This document shows positions 29,407 through 38,197 of a stretch of 64,000 nt of DNA, piece by piece. Below the pieces are notes generated by a model. It was not told where the DNA came from. It searched no databases and saw only the letters and a program-made list of their open reading frames with translations. The stretch is from NCBI RefSeq assembly GCF_030408555.1, contig NZ_CP047048.1, positions 186,001 to 250,000 of the forward strand. Direction: 5' to 3'. The DNA is from Corynebacterium aurimucosum. GTDB lineage: Bacteria; Actinomycetota; Actinomycetes; Mycobacteriales; Mycobacteriaceae. The position numbers were made by a program, and so were the translations under genes. Numbering within the stretch: the stretch's first letter is position 1; each line of letters starts with the position of its first letter.

Positions 29407-29415
29407 TTTCCAATT

Positions 29416-30966
29416 GTGGGGGTAAAGTTGGCGGAAACGACCGCTCAGGAATTGGAGATCACCGTGACCGACTCCCGCGATATCAAACCTTTTGCTGCCA
29501 GCCGCGGCCCCAAAATAACCTCCGTTGGCGCGATTATTGGTACGGCCCTGGTGGGCGGGTTGCTGCTTGGGGGAATCGGTGTGGGTACGAGCTTGGCGGT
29601 CTTCGATGAGCCAGAGCGCTCCGATTTTCTCATGCAGCCCGCGCAGCGTGAGGTGCAGGCCGACATCATGGACCCAGACGATATGCTTTCCCCGGAGGAA
29701 GAAGAGCGCATGCTCGGCGATGTCTCCCGGATCGCCGCCCCCGACGTGGTCCAGGGGCTGCACTACATGGTCTTTGCCAAGAACAAAGAAAACGTCAACG
29801 ACTCCGTGGAGGCGTACCTGCGCGATCATCACCCGGAGCTCATTGGCAAGGACAAGTTTGCCGATGGTCAGGTCTTCGTCGGCGTAGGCCTTGACCCGCG
29901 ACAGGCCTTCATCTTCGTGGGTGAGGACGTGGCCGATCGGATGAAGCTGCGCAAGGGTGACAGCCATTTGGAGCAGTCCATCGAAGCCATTAAGCCGGGC
30001 GTGCGGGATGACAACATCCCTGCTGGTCTCTTTGCGGGTGCGGCGGCAGCGATCGATGTGGACCGTGCTGCGGATACCCAGTATGAGAGCGCGAAAAATG
30101 GGCGCATTGGGGCGGCCATTGGCCTGGGGGCGGCGGGACTGAGCGTTGGTGGCGCGGGCGCGGGCATCGCCGGCGGTGCTCGTCGCAGCCGGCAGAAGAA
30201 GGCGCAGCAGGCGCGCGAGGATTGGGACTACGTGTCGCAGACCTATACCGATGTGGCGCAGCGTCTGAGGGAGATCGATATCCGGGCGCACTCGCTGCAA
30301 TCGGGGCTGGTAGATGAGCGCCTACGTGAGGACTGGGAGGGCCTGCGCGATGACTTCCTGGCCATCGATGCCCAGGTGGGATCCCTTATGTCGATACCGG
30401 CTGACGCGCCGGATGACCAGTTCCGCTCGCATGCCGAACCCATCGCTCACGCGCGCGAACTGTGTGAGCGCGTGGAAACCGCCGAAGTCAACATTGAAAA
30501 GCTGCGCCGAATCGAAGACGCTGATGTCGATGTCCGCCGCTTCGAGCTCTATGAGTTGGGTAAAGACCTGGCCCAGGCAGGATACTTGGCCGCGGATATC
30601 GACTCGTCTCTGGAGCGTCACGCCAAGGAGCTGGAAGGTGCCGCCGTTGCTTTGTCCCAGGAACCGAATCATCCGCAGTTCATGGAACGCTACTTGGAGC
30701 TCTTGGACCGCTCCGCGCTCTTGTCGGAACACGTTCAGTCTCAGCTGCAGAAGCGCAATGAGGCCGATGAGCGGCCGGAGCGCACGCGTATCTATGACTC
30801 CAATTTCTTCGCCGGCTCCGGCTACCACGGCTACGTGCCCTTCTACGTTGTGAGTACCTGGGACAGCGATGCCACCACCGCCCGCGATAGCTCCTCCAGC
30901 AGCGGTGGCGTCAACAGCGGGTTTAGCTCGGGCTTTTCTGGTTCGGGTGGTTCTTCAAGTTTCTAG
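29416..30966 (+). CDS. DUF5129 (TPM-like) membrane protein
   Basis: A 516-residue protein with a short cytoplasmic N-terminus, a membrane helix (about 35-62), an extracytoplasmic alpha/beta region (about 70-225; DDMLSPEEEERMLGDVSRI resembles the start of TPM/YgcG domains), a second helix (about 230-255), a long helical cytoplasmic region rich in coiled-coil features (about 260-465) and a Ser/Gly-rich end. The domain order is that of YgcG-like TPM proteins with a flexible Ser/Gly tail. The GTG at 29416 has no strong ribosome site in front of it apart from the leader RNA. Function unknown. Confidence 0.65.
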   Translation: MGVKLAETTAQELEITVTDSRDIKPFAASRGPKITSVGAIIGTALVGGLLLGGIGVGTSLAVFDEPERSDFLMQPAQREVQADIMDPDDMLSPEEEERMLGDVSRIAAPDVVQGLHYMVFAKNKENVNDSVEAYLRDHHPELIGKDKFADGQVFVGVGLDPRQAFIFVGEDVADRMKLRKGDSHLEQSIEAIKPGVRDDNIPAGLFAGAAAAIDVDRAADTQYESAKNGRIGAAIGLGAAGLSVGGAGAGIAGGARRSRQKKAQQAREDWDYVSQTYTDVAQRLREIDIRAHSLQSGLVDERLREDWEGLRDDFLAIDAQVGSLMSIPADAPDDQFRSHAEPIAHARELCERVETAEVNIEKLRRIEDADVDVRRFELYELGKDLAQAGYLAADIDSSLERHAKELEGAAVALSQEPNHPQFMERYLELLDRSALLSEHVQSQLQKRNEADERPERTRIYDSNFFAGSGYHGYVPFYVVSTWDSDATTARDSSSSSGGVNSGFSSGFSGSGGSSSF

Positions 30967-31014
30967 GCAGGGCAGGCGGCTCTGCCCGTCGGCACCTGCT
31001 GCTCGGTGAAAACA

Positions 31015-31042
31015 CAAAAGAACCCGCAGTTTCCTGCGGGTT
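31015..31042 (-). terminator. Terminator of the tRNA-Pro gene
   Basis: Stem AACCCGCAG (31021-31029) with CTGCGGGTT (31034-31042); read leftward it is followed by CTTTTGTGTTTT. It lies 3 nt beyond the tRNA CCA end. Confidence 0.8.
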
Positions 31043-31044
31043 TG

Positions 31045-31121
<77 letters not shown>

Positions 31122-31202
31122 GTGTCTCGCTCTAAGCGGTACCGGATTACTGTAACGCACCCCAGCCTGAAAGGACAAAACGGCAGCGTGTAGGGGGTAT
31201 CC

Positions 31203-32114
31203 CTAGGCGGCCTTCTCGGTGATGTGCAGGAGAGTGGCCGACGGGCGGCAGAACACGCGGAAGGGAACGAACTTCGAGGTGCCCAGTCCGTTGGAGACGT
31301 GCATGTACATCTCTCCGAAACGGTGCAGGCCCTCCGCGCGAACGCGGTCGATGCCACAATTGGTCACGATGGAGCGCGAGCCCGCTACCTTGAAAGGCAG
31401 GCAGAGCTGGCCGCCGTGCGTGTGCCCGGACAGGGACAGCTGGTAGCCGTCGGCGGCGAATTTCTCCAGGACGCGGGGTTCCGGGGAATGCAGTAGTGCC
31501 AGGGAAAGGTCGGCGTCCTCGTTCGGCGCACCGGCAATCTCTGAGTAGTCATCCAAGTCGTGGTGTGGGTCATCCACGCCGGCGGCAGCGAGGCGGACGT
31601 CGCCGACCTTGAACTCTACGCGGGCCTGGTTGGCGTCGTGCCAGCCGTGCTCGAGGAAGGCCGCGCGCATGCCCTTCCAGGGCAGGTTCACGTAGGAAGG
31701 TTCGTTCTTCTTTCCGACCAGGTAGTTGAAGGGATTCGGGATGCGCGGCGCCCAGTAGTCGTTGGTACCAAAACAGAACATGCCCGGGCGGCTCAGCAAC
31801 GGGCCCAGGGCGCGGAGTACCTCGGGGACGGCGCGCTCGTCGGAGAGATTGTCACCAGTGTTGATCACCAAGTGCGGGTCAAGGGCATCAAGCCCCGAGA
31901 CCCACTCGATTTTGGCGCGTTGGCCCGGAATCATGTGGAGGTCGGACACGTGCAGGATACGAAACTCGGACTCCTCGCGCAGCGTACCGGGCTCCAGTAG
32001 CGGCAGGGTGTACTCCTTGAGCTCGAACTTGGTGAGCTCTGAATGCGCCCATGCGGCAGTGCCCAGACCAGCGGCGGCGAGTCCGCCAAGGACAGGGTAA
32101 ATCTTCACCCTCAC
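31203..32114 (-). CDS. Metallophosphoesterase, YkuE-like, membrane-anchored
   Basis: About 303 residues with an uncleaved N-terminal helix (YPVLGGLAAAGLGTAAWA) and a calcineurin-like phosphoesterase domain: HVSDLHMIP (metal site 1), NTGDNLSD, GTNDYW (GNHD-like, with Thr for Gly-side residue) and SGHTHGGQ. Relatives such as YkuE act on lipid-linked or envelope phosphoesters outside the membrane. The GTG at 32114 fits the domain start; GTG codons at 32117 and 32108 are alternatives. Divergent from the YqeY gene. Confidence 0.85.
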   Translation of the reverse strand: MRVKIYPVLGGLAAAGLGTAAWAHSELTKFELKEYTLPLLEPGTLREESEFRILHVSDLHMIPGQRAKIEWVSGLDALDPHLVINTGDNLSDERAVPEVLRALGPLLSRPGMFCFGTNDYWAPRIPNPFNYLVGKKNEPSYVNLPWKGMRAAFLEHGWHDANQARVEFKVGDVRLAAAGVDDPHHDLDDYSEIAGAPNEDADLSLALLHSPEPRVLEKFAADGYQLSLSGHTHGGQLCLPFKVAGSRSIVTNCGIDRVRAEGLHRFGEMYMHVSNGLGTSKFVPFRVFCRPSATLLHITEKAA

Positions 32115-32150
32115 CACACTACCTGGGCCGGCAGGCGTAGATTGAAGGGC

Positions 32151-32615
32151 ATGAGTGAGTTGAAAGAAACTATCCGTGCTGACCTCAAGACCTCGATGAA
32201 GGCCAAGGACAAGGCCCGTACGAGCGCCATCCGTTCTCTGCTGTCTGCCATCCAGGCGGAGGAAACGACTGGTTCTCGCCATGAGATTACCGATGAGGAC
32301 ATCCTCAAGGTCATCGCCCGCGAGATTAAAAAGCGCCGCGAATCCGCAGAGGTCTATGCAGAAAATGGCCGCCCGGAGCTGGCGGAGGAAGAGCTTGCTG
32401 ACGTCCCATTCTTCGAGGCTTACCAACCAGAGCAGCTTGATGACGACTCCCTGAACACCCTCGTCGCTGAATCTATCGCCGAGGTTGAGAAGGATTCCGG
32501 CGAGCCGGTGACCATCAAGCAGATGGGCAACGTCATGAAGGTGGCCACCGCTAAGGCCGCTGGCCGCGCCGACGGCAAGCGCCTGTCTACCGCGGTGAAG
32601 GCCGCCCTTAACTAG
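32151..32615 (+). CDS. GatB/YqeY domain protein
   Basis: A 154-residue single-domain YqeY protein, all helical, related to the C-terminal tRNA-binding domain of GatB amidotransferase. Typical sequences are LRADLKTSMKAKD at the start and MGNVMKVATAKAAGRADGK near the end. A free-standing role in tRNA-dependent amidation is suspected but not shown. The ATG at 32151 has AAGG upstream. Confidence 0.9.
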   Translation: MSELKETIRADLKTSMKAKDKARTSAIRSLLSAIQAEETTGSRHEITDEDILKVIAREIKKRRESAEVYAENGRPELAEEELADVPFFEAYQPEQLDDDSLNTLVAESIAEVEKDSGEPVTIKQMGNVMKVATAKAAGRADGKRLSTAVKAALN

Positions 32616-32645
32616 AGCCCGCCTTCTCGCGCGCTAGTCCGTTCT

Positions 32646-32709
32646 ACGCTTTAGCTCGATATTCACGCTTTAGCTCGATTTTCCACGCTCTAGCGCTCGG
32701 CGCTAGAGC
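32646..32709. repeat. Short tandem repeats and hairpin between convergent genes
   Basis: Three head-to-tail copies, 19 bp at 32646, 20 bp at 32665 and a diverged copy at 32685, with core ACGCTTTAGCTCGAT. The last merges into a perfect 10-bp hairpin (GCTCTAGCGC 32687-32696, loop TCG, GCGCTAGAGC 32700-32709) that includes the ponA stop codon. It may act as a bidirectional transcription stop. Confidence 0.7.
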
Positions 32710-35156
32710 CCGAAGAAGCTCCGCACGTCATTCGTGAAGCGGTCGACATCTTCTTGGCTGAATAACGGCTCAGACTGCGAGGGCTGGCCGCCACCAGTGC
32801 CGGCGCCGTCACCGCTTGGGGCAGGGGGTGCGCCGTAGGTGGAGTCCCAAGCTGCTTGGTCCGAGTTTGCGGAAGAGGAGTCGCTTGCGGAGCCGTCGGA
32901 AAGCTGGAGCGTGACCTCCGAGCCCTTCTTCGCGCCGGATGGGCCGGTGATGACGCGAACCACCTTGCCGTAGCCCACACTGGGTGCGGGAACCTCGGTG
33001 GTTTTCACTACGAAGCCGGCCTTCTCCAGAGCGGACCGGGCTTGGCTTTCGGACTTGCCCTTCAGGCCGTCGATAAGCGGCGATACCGTACCGGAGTCAT
33101 AGGCGCGGTCATAGTCCGGCACCGTGCCCTTCTGGGCCGCGGGAACGCGCGCAGCCATCGTGTAGAAGGTTGCCGCCGGCTCTTTGCCGCCAAAGAGGTT
33201 GCCGCTAGCGCACTGGCGCACGGGGCCGGTGCACAGTGGACTCGTGGTGGTCCCGTCATTGTAGATATACGGTGCGGCAGCGACGGCCGAGTTGAAGCCC
33301 AAGAAAGCCGAGGACTGGTTGGACTCCGTGGTACCGGTCTTGGCGGCGGCCTGACCGCTGAAGCCGGCAGCGCGTGCCGAGTCGGCAGCGGTGCCCTTTT
33401 CGGTATCGGCCGTCATGTTGTTTTCCAGGGCCTTGGCTACTTCCTTGCCCACTGCGCGCTCGCACGGCGTGTGCTTGAGGTAGACCTCGTTGCCGTGGGA
33501 GTCCGTGACTTCCTCGATGGGGTTCGGCTCGCACCACATGCCTTGCGAGGCCACCGTCGCACCCACATTGGACAGCTCCAGCGCGTTCACTGCTGTGGGG
33601 CCGAGTGTGAAGGAACCCAGGTTGGATTCCTTGATGTGGTTGGCGATGGAAGTCTCGCCGTCGTAGCTGCCGGGTTCCTCATAAGAACGCAGGCCGAGCT
33701 TGACGGCGATGTCGACCAAGCGCTCGACGCCCAGTTGCTCGGTGAGCTGGATGAAAGGGGTATTGGGGGAGTAGGCCAGCGTGTCCTGCATAGTCATCGT
33801 GGGGGCATAGCTGCCGGCGTTTTCCACGCAGTACTTGTTGGGCGGGCAGTTAGCAGCGCCGCCGTATCCTAGCCCTTCCGCCTCGTAGCGCTTAGGTACA
33901 GCCAGCTTGTCCTTAATGCCGTAGCCTGCCTCCAAGGCGGCCGCGGCAGTAAAGAGCTTGAACACCGAACCGGCACCGTTGCCCACTAGCGAATTCGGCT
34001 GGGGGAGGAGGGTTTCGTTGTTGTTGAGGTCGAGCCCGTAGGTGCGTGACGAGACCATGGCCAGCACCTTGCGGGTACTGGTGCCGGGCTGGATGACGTT
34101 CATGACCTCCGCCACGCCTTCCGCATCCGGGGCGGTATGGCTGCGCACCGCGTTGAGCGCCTGGTCCTGGACATCGGGGTCAAGCGTGGTCTTGATGGTC
34201 AGGCCACCGCGTGTCAGGTGCTCGCGGTCGATGCCTTTTTCGTCGAGGTATTCCAACACGTAGTCGCAGAAGAAACCGCGATCGCCCGCGCCGATGCAGC
34301 CATTGGCCAGGGTATCGGGGCTATCCAATACACCCAGGGGTTCCTGGGCAAAGGAATCGGCGTCCTCCTGGGAGAGGGAGCCGGTGTCGGCCATGGCCTG
34401 GAGCACCATGTTGCGGCGTTCGATGACGCCTTCCTCATTGGTGTAAGGGTTGAGATACTCCGAGGACTGCACCATGCCAGCGAGCATCGCTGCCTGCGGT
34501 ACCGTGAGGTTCTCGGCACTGGTACCAAAGTAGGTGCGGGCCGCAGCCTCAACGCCATAGGCGTGGTTGCCAAAGGGCACGAGGTTGAGGTAATTAGCCA
34601 GAATCTCATCCTTGGACAGCTTGGCGTCGATATCCGTGGCCATGCGCATCTCGCGTAGCTTGCGGGCTACGGACTGTTCCGTCGCGGCCTGGCGTTCCTC
34701 GTCGGTCGTTGCATTGACCAAGAGGAGATAGTTCTTTACATACTGCTGGTCCAGCGTCGATGCACCCTGGGAGACGCCGCCTGCGGATAAATTAGTCCAC
34801 AAAGCGCGCAGATTGCCCTGCAGATCGACGCCTTCATGCTCATAGAAACGGCGGTCCTCGATGGCCACGGCCGCTTGCTTCATGGCATCCGAGATTTCAT
34901 CCGGCTGCACCGGATGGCGGCGTTGCTCGTAGATATAGGCAAGGGTGTTGCCCTTGGCATCCAAGATGGTGCTCACACCAGGGGCCTCGCCGTTGGTGAG
35001 ATCCTGGATGTCCGATTGCATCGTGTCGTTCGTCCTGGCCACGGCAACGCCACTGACGCCGGCGACGGGGGCGATGGCCAGCGCGATGAGGATGCCGACC
35101 AGTGCTGTGGACAGGACGAGCTTTCCCAGGGATTTGATCACAGTCACCCTCCACAC
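32703..35156 (-). CDS. ponA: Class A penicillin-binding protein with C-terminal PASTA-like domain
   Basis: Bifunctional peptidoglycan synthase. The 817-residue protein has one N-terminal membrane helix (about 12-35), a GT51 glycosyltransferase domain (catalytic Glu100 in IEDRRFYEHEGVD; QGASTLDQQYVKN) and a transpeptidase domain with Ser397-x-x-Lys400 (GSVFK), Ser463-Pro-Asn465 and Lys606-Thr-Gly. A PASTA-like module (about 695-755; GKSESQARSALEKAGF) and a Ser/Gly/Pro tail follow. The whiB-family gene is divergently transcribed. The exact start among the GTG codons near 35147-35156 is uncertain. Confidence 0.93.
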   Translation of the reverse strand: MWRVTVIKSLGKLVLSTALVGILIALAIAPVAGVSGVAVARTNDTMQSDIQDLTNGEAPGVSTILDAKGNTLAYIYEQRRHPVQPDEISDAMKQAAVAIEDRRFYEHEGVDLQGNLRALWTNLSAGGVSQGASTLDQQYVKNYLLLVNATTDEERQAATEQSVARKLREMRMATDIDAKLSKDEILANYLNLVPFGNHAYGVEAAARTYFGTSAENLTVPQAAMLAGMVQSSEYLNPYTNEEGVIERRNMVLQAMADTGSLSQEDADSFAQEPLGVLDSPDTLANGCIGAGDRGFFCDYVLEYLDEKGIDREHLTRGGLTIKTTLDPDVQDQALNAVRSHTAPDAEGVAEVMNVIQPGTSTRKVLAMVSSRTYGLDLNNNETLLPQPNSLVGNGAGSVFKLFTAAAALEAGYGIKDKLAVPKRYEAEGLGYGGAANCPPNKYCVENAGSYAPTMTMQDTLAYSPNTPFIQLTEQLGVERLVDIAVKLGLRSYEEPGSYDGETSIANHIKESNLGSFTLGPTAVNALELSNVGATVASQGMWCEPNPIEEVTDSHGNEVYLKHTPCERAVGKEVAKALENNMTADTEKGTAADSARAAGFSGQAAAKTGTTESNQSSAFLGFNSAVAAAPYIYNDGTTTSPLCTGPVRQCASGNLFGGKEPAATFYTMAARVPAAQKGTVPDYDRAYDSGTVSPLIDGLKGKSESQARSALEKAGFVVKTTEVPAPSVGYGKVVRVITGPSGAKKGSEVTLQLSDGSASDSSSANSDQAAWDSTYGAPPAPSGDGAGTGGGQPSQSEPLFSQEDVDRFTNDVRSFFGL

Positions 35157-35325
35157 ACTAGTGGTTCAGGTGCAGATCCGGGAGACCCCCCTAAAGTGTG
35201 ACCTGTTAGACAGGGATACCGGTCTGTGAATAGACTTACCAATGGTACATAATATTCCGTCGAGTAGAGGGTTATTCACGATCTTCAGCTTCGACGGGGG
35301 TGAGCTTGGAAGGAGTTACCTAGCC

Positions 35326-35661
35326 GTGACAGTCAGTGTCAAAGGTGCAGGACGGTCCACAATGCTAAAGAATGCCTCGCTAACTTCTGAGCGTGGTGAG
35401 TGGGTTACCCAAGCTAAGTGCCGCAACGGTGACCCCGATGCACTGTTCGTGCGAGGTGCTGAGCAGCGAAAAGCTGCGGTGATTTGCCGCCACTGCCCGG
35501 TGCTCAATGAGTGCCGCGCGGATGCTCTGGATAACCGCGTGGAGTTTGGCGTGTGGGGCGGCCTTACGGAGCGCCAGCGCCGCGCGCTTCTGCGCAAGAA
35601 CCCGCACATCACTAGCTGGGCTCACTACCTTGCTGAGGGTGGCGAACTCATCGGTATTTAG
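35326..35661 (+). CDS. WhiB-family iron-sulfur transcription factor
   Basis: A 111-residue WhiB-like protein with Cys32, Cys54, Cys57 and Cys63 (C-x21-C-x2-C-x5-C) to bind a [4Fe-4S] cluster, then the GVWGG turn (about 75-79) and a basic ERQRRALLRK helix for DNA. Location next to ponA matches whcB of C. glutamicum. The GTG at 35326 is chosen because AAGGAG precedes it at 35309-35315 and it gives the family length; the ATG at 35362 is an alternative. Confidence 0.88.
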   Translation: MTVSVKGAGRSTMLKNASLTSERGEWVTQAKCRNGDPDALFVRGAEQRKAAVICRHCPVLNECRADALDNRVEFGVWGGLTERQRRALLRKNPHITSWAHYLAEGGELIGI

Positions 35662-35674
35662 TAGCATTGATTCC

Positions 35675-35836
35675 ATGACTAAATGGGAATATGCCACCGC
35701 GCCGGTTCTTACGCACGCGACGAAACAAATCCTCGATTCCTGGGGTGAGGACGGCTGGGAGCTCGTCACCATCACCCCGGGCATGAACCCGGAGAACGTT
35801 GTCGCCTATTTCAAGCGCCCTTTGGAGGAATCCTAA
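35675..35836 (+). CDS. DUF4177 small protein
   Basis: A 53-residue protein starting MTKWEYATAPVL and containing the DUF4177 signature (LDSWGEDGWELVTITPG). A short beta-alpha-beta fold of unknown function. Its TAA overlaps the ATG of the RidA gene by one base, so the two are co-translated with the metallo-hydrolase downstream. Confidence 0.85.
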   Translation: MTKWEYATAPVLTHATKQILDSWGEDGWELVTITPGMNPENVVAYFKRPLEES

Positions 35837-36294
35837 TGGGTGCGCTTGCCCGCCTTGAAGAGCTCGGCGTCGAGCTGCCTTCCGTCGCTGTTCCTCTCGC
35901 GTCCTACATCCCGGCTACCCAAGTGGGTAACCAGGTCTGGACATCTGGCCAGCTGCCCGTTGTGGGCGGAGAATTGCCTGCCGCCGGCAAGGTCGGCGCA
36001 GAGGTAAGCCTCGACAAGGCGCAGGAATTGGCGCGCACGGCGGCGCTGAACGCATTGGCTGCAATCGATGGCCTCGTGGGGCTTGACCGCATTACCCGCG
36101 TGATAAAGGTAGTCGGTTTCGTAGCTTCGGATCCCTCTTTCACGGATCAGGCCGCAGTTATCAACGGTGCCTCGGATTTCCTCGGTGAGGTCTTCGGGGA
36201 CGCTGGAATCCACGCGCGTTCTGCGGTGGGGGTAGCGGTCTTGCCGAAGGATTCCCCCGTTGAGATTGAAATCATCGTAGAAATCGCTGAGTAA
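35836..36294 (+). CDS. RidA/YjgF-family protein
   Basis: RidA proteins hydrolyse reactive enamine/imine intermediates made by pyridoxal-phosphate enzymes. This 152-residue member shows the WTSGQLPVVGG strand, a central helix with ALNALAAIDGLVGLDRITRVIKVVGFV and the ending strand VEIEIIVEIAE. The catalytic Arg of the classical RidA group appears replaced by a hydrophobic or Ser residue in ARSAVGVAVLP, so it may belong to a divergent subgroup. Second gene of a three-gene run. Confidence 0.85.
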   Translation: MGALARLEELGVELPSVAVPLASYIPATQVGNQVWTSGQLPVVGGELPAAGKVGAEVSLDKAQELARTAALNALAAIDGLVGLDRITRVIKVVGFVASDPSFTDQAAVINGASDFLGEVFGDAGIHARSAVGVAVLPKDSPVEIEIIVEIAE

Positions 36295-36312
36295 TCGGAT
36301 AGGGTTAGAACC

Positions 36313-37125
36313 ATGGAGCATCCTGCATATAGCCAACTGCGTCCCGTGAGCCAGTCCGTCGGTGTCGTGCTGTGTGATAACCCCAGCTACACCGCCTTGG
36401 AGGGCACCAATACGTGGATCATCCGCGCCGGAGAAGATTCCCGCGCCATTGTGGTCGATCCGGGCCCGGAGGATGAAGGTCACCTCAACGTTGTGACCGC
36501 GAAAGCGGGCGAGGTGGCGTTGATTCTTCTTACCCACCGCCACGATGATCACGCATCGGGCGCCCAGCGTCTGCGCCAGCTCACCGGCGCCCCCATCCGC
36601 TCTTTCGATCCGAATTACTGCAACGGAGGGGACGCGCTTGTCGACGGTGAAGTGATCACCGTCGACGGCATCACCCCTCAGCTTGAGGTGGTCCATACCC
36701 CGGGCCATACCGCAGATTCGACCTGCTTCTTCGTGTGGTCGGCGGAAGCAAAGAACTCCATGCTGGAGGGCATTCTGACCGGCGATACCATCGCAGGCCG
36801 CCACACCGTGCTGCTGTCTGAGACCGATGGTGATTTGGGCGCCTACCTGAAGACATTGGATCTTCTCGAAGAGCGTGGCAAGGATGTAGCGCTTTTCCCA
36901 GGGCACGGCCCGGACCTGGAGGACACCTCCGCGGTTGCCCGCAAGTACATTGACCGCCGCCACCACCGCCTGGACCAGATTAAGGAGGTCCGCGGGCGCC
37001 TTGGTGAGGATGTCGACGTCAAGACGCTCGTCGATGAGATGTATGACGACGTCGACCCGGTCCTTCGCCACGCCGCCGAGCAATCCACGCGCACTGCGCT
37101 GAAGTACCTCGCGGCTCAGAAGTAA
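36313..37125 (+). CDS. Metallo-beta-lactamase-fold hydrolase
   Basis: The 270-residue protein has the zinc motif THRHDDHASG (HxHxDH, about residues 75-82), His in HTPGHTADS, the bridging Asp in LTGDT and His in FPGHGP, all binuclear-site ligands. A C-terminal helical DNA-binding-like module (about 210-270) is typical of the LACTB2-like subgroup that acts on RNA in eukaryotes; the bacterial substrate is unknown. In actinobacteria this gene regularly stands beside glxR/crp. Confidence 0.87.
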   Translation: MEHPAYSQLRPVSQSVGVVLCDNPSYTALEGTNTWIIRAGEDSRAIVVDPGPEDEGHLNVVTAKAGEVALILLTHRHDDHASGAQRLRQLTGAPIRSFDPNYCNGGDALVDGEVITVDGITPQLEVVHTPGHTADSTCFFVWSAEAKNSMLEGILTGDTIAGRHTVLLSETDGDLGAYLKTLDLLEERGKDVALFPGHGPDLEDTSAVARKYIDRRHHRLDQIKEVRGRLGEDVDVKTLVDEMYDDVDPVLRHAAEQSTRTALKYLAAQK

Positions 37126-37138
37126 AACACCGCATAGG

Positions 37139-37169
37139 AAAATCCCCCGAGAAATTCTCGGGGGATTTT
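37139..37169. terminator. Bidirectional terminator between the hydrolase gene and glxR
   Basis: A 13-bp stem AAAATCCCCCGAG (37139-37151) with CTCGGGGGATTTT (37157-37169), loop of 5. It has A- and T-runs on both sides, so it can stop transcription in both directions. Confidence 0.9.
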
Positions 37170-37222
37170 GCATTGGGCCAAAGCCGCCCGGAGGCAGCAT
37201 ATGTAGGTTCGGCCTTGAAGAC

Positions 37223-37906
37223 CTAGCGCGCGCGGCGGGCCAAGTGCTCGGTGTCAACGATGAGCACCGACTTGCCCTCCAAGCGGATCCACCCGCGGTG
37301 AGCGAAGGTGGCCAGCGCCTTGTTCACGGTCTCGCGGGAAGCTCCGACGAGCTGGGCGATCTCTTCCTGGGTGAGGTCGTGGTTCACGCGGAGCGCGCCA
37401 CCCTCCTGTACACCGAAGCGGTTCGCCAGCTGCAGCAGGGTCTTAGCCACGCGGCCTGGAACGTCGGTGAAGATGAGGTCCGCCAGGTTGGCGTTGGTGC
37501 GGCGCAGGCGGCGGGCCAGCACGCGCAGCAGCTGCTGGGCAATCGCCGGGTGATCGGCTACCCACTGCTTGAGCATCTCAGAGTTCATCGTGGCGGCGGT
37601 AACCTCGGTGACGCACACGGCAGAAGAGGTGCGCGGGCCCGGATCGAAGATGGAGAGCTCGCCGAACATGTCGGACGGGCCCATCACGGTCAGCAGGTTC
37701 TCGCGGCCGTCCGGGGCGTGGCGGGCGAGCTTAATCTTGCCCGAGGTAATGATGTAGAGGCGGTCTCCCGGCTCACCTTCCTCAAAAATGGTGGTGCCGC
37801 GCGGGAAACGGACGGTTTCCATCTGCTCAATAAGGTTCTGTACTGCTACCGGATCGACGCCCTGGAAAATACCAGCGCGGGAGAGGATATCCTGTACGCC
37901 TTCCAC
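37223..37906 (-). CDS. glxR: cAMP-responsive global regulator GlxR (CRP family)
   Basis: The 227-residue protein has an N-terminal cyclic-nucleotide domain (about 10-115; [17 protein letters not shown] is the phosphate-binding cassette), a dimerisation helix and a C-terminal winged helix (about 150-220; [21 protein letters not shown]). It matches GlxR of C. glutamicum, which controls hundreds of genes through TGTGA-N6-TCACA sites. A near-consensus site lies in its own promoter region. Confidence 0.96.
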   Translation of the reverse strand: MEGVQDILSRAGIFQGVDPVAVQNLIEQMETVRFPRGTTIFEEGEPGDRLYIITSGKIKLARHAPDGRENLLTVMGPSDMFGELSIFDPGPRTSSAVCVTEVTAATMNSEMLKQWVADHPAIAQQLLRVLARRLRRTNANLADLIFTDVPGRVAKTLLQLANRFGVQEGGALRVNHDLTQEEIAQLVGASRETVNKALATFAHRGWIRLEGKSVLIVDTEHLARRAR

Positions 37907-38019
37907 TGTTACTCCTTAAAGCCTGCGCAGCCCGGAATACACTGGGACACAAGCTGGTTTGGTTTATGTTGACGCACCTAGACTCCAGTGCGCCACGAGG
38001 CACTGCACAACATCATACA

Positions 38020-38033
38020 GTGTAATTAGTCAC
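38020..38033. promoter_or_regulatory. Candidate GlxR binding site upstream of glxR
   Basis: GTGTAATTAGTCAC matches the 14-bp core GTGANNTANNTCAC at all but two positions. It is about 115 bp before the glxR start, consistent with the autoregulation known in C. glutamicum. A second similar element at 38047 (GTGA...TCAC) has a 7-nt centre and is less convincing. Confidence 0.5.
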
Positions 38034-38070
38034 TATTTCCACCAACGTGAAAAATAATCACACACCTTGG

Positions 38071-38160
38071 TTAATCCTCGAAGGCCGTCGCTTCTAGCTT
38101 CTCCATGAGAATGGCAAAGAGCGCGAGGCACAGCGGCACGAAGAGGACGAGTGAAATCAT
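38071..38160 (-). CDS. Small single-helix membrane protein
   Basis: A 29-codon frame, MISLVLFVPLCLALFAILME then KLEATAFED, is one hydrophobic helix with a charged C-terminal end, as in small membrane regulatory peptides. It lies in the divergent region between glxR and nth. An ATG three codons earlier (38169) is an alternative start. The amino-acid pattern is protein-like, but there is no independent evidence of expression. Confidence 0.45.
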   Translation of the reverse strand: MISLVLFVPLCLALFAILMEKLEATAFED

Positions 38161-38197
38161 GCTTCCCATTCTAACCGCTGTCACTAGAGTTACTTCT

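Noticed and set aside
38047..38061. Second GlxR site GTGA-N7-TCAC upstream of glxR
   Set aside because: The centre is one base too long for the 16-bp consensus; kept only as a remark.
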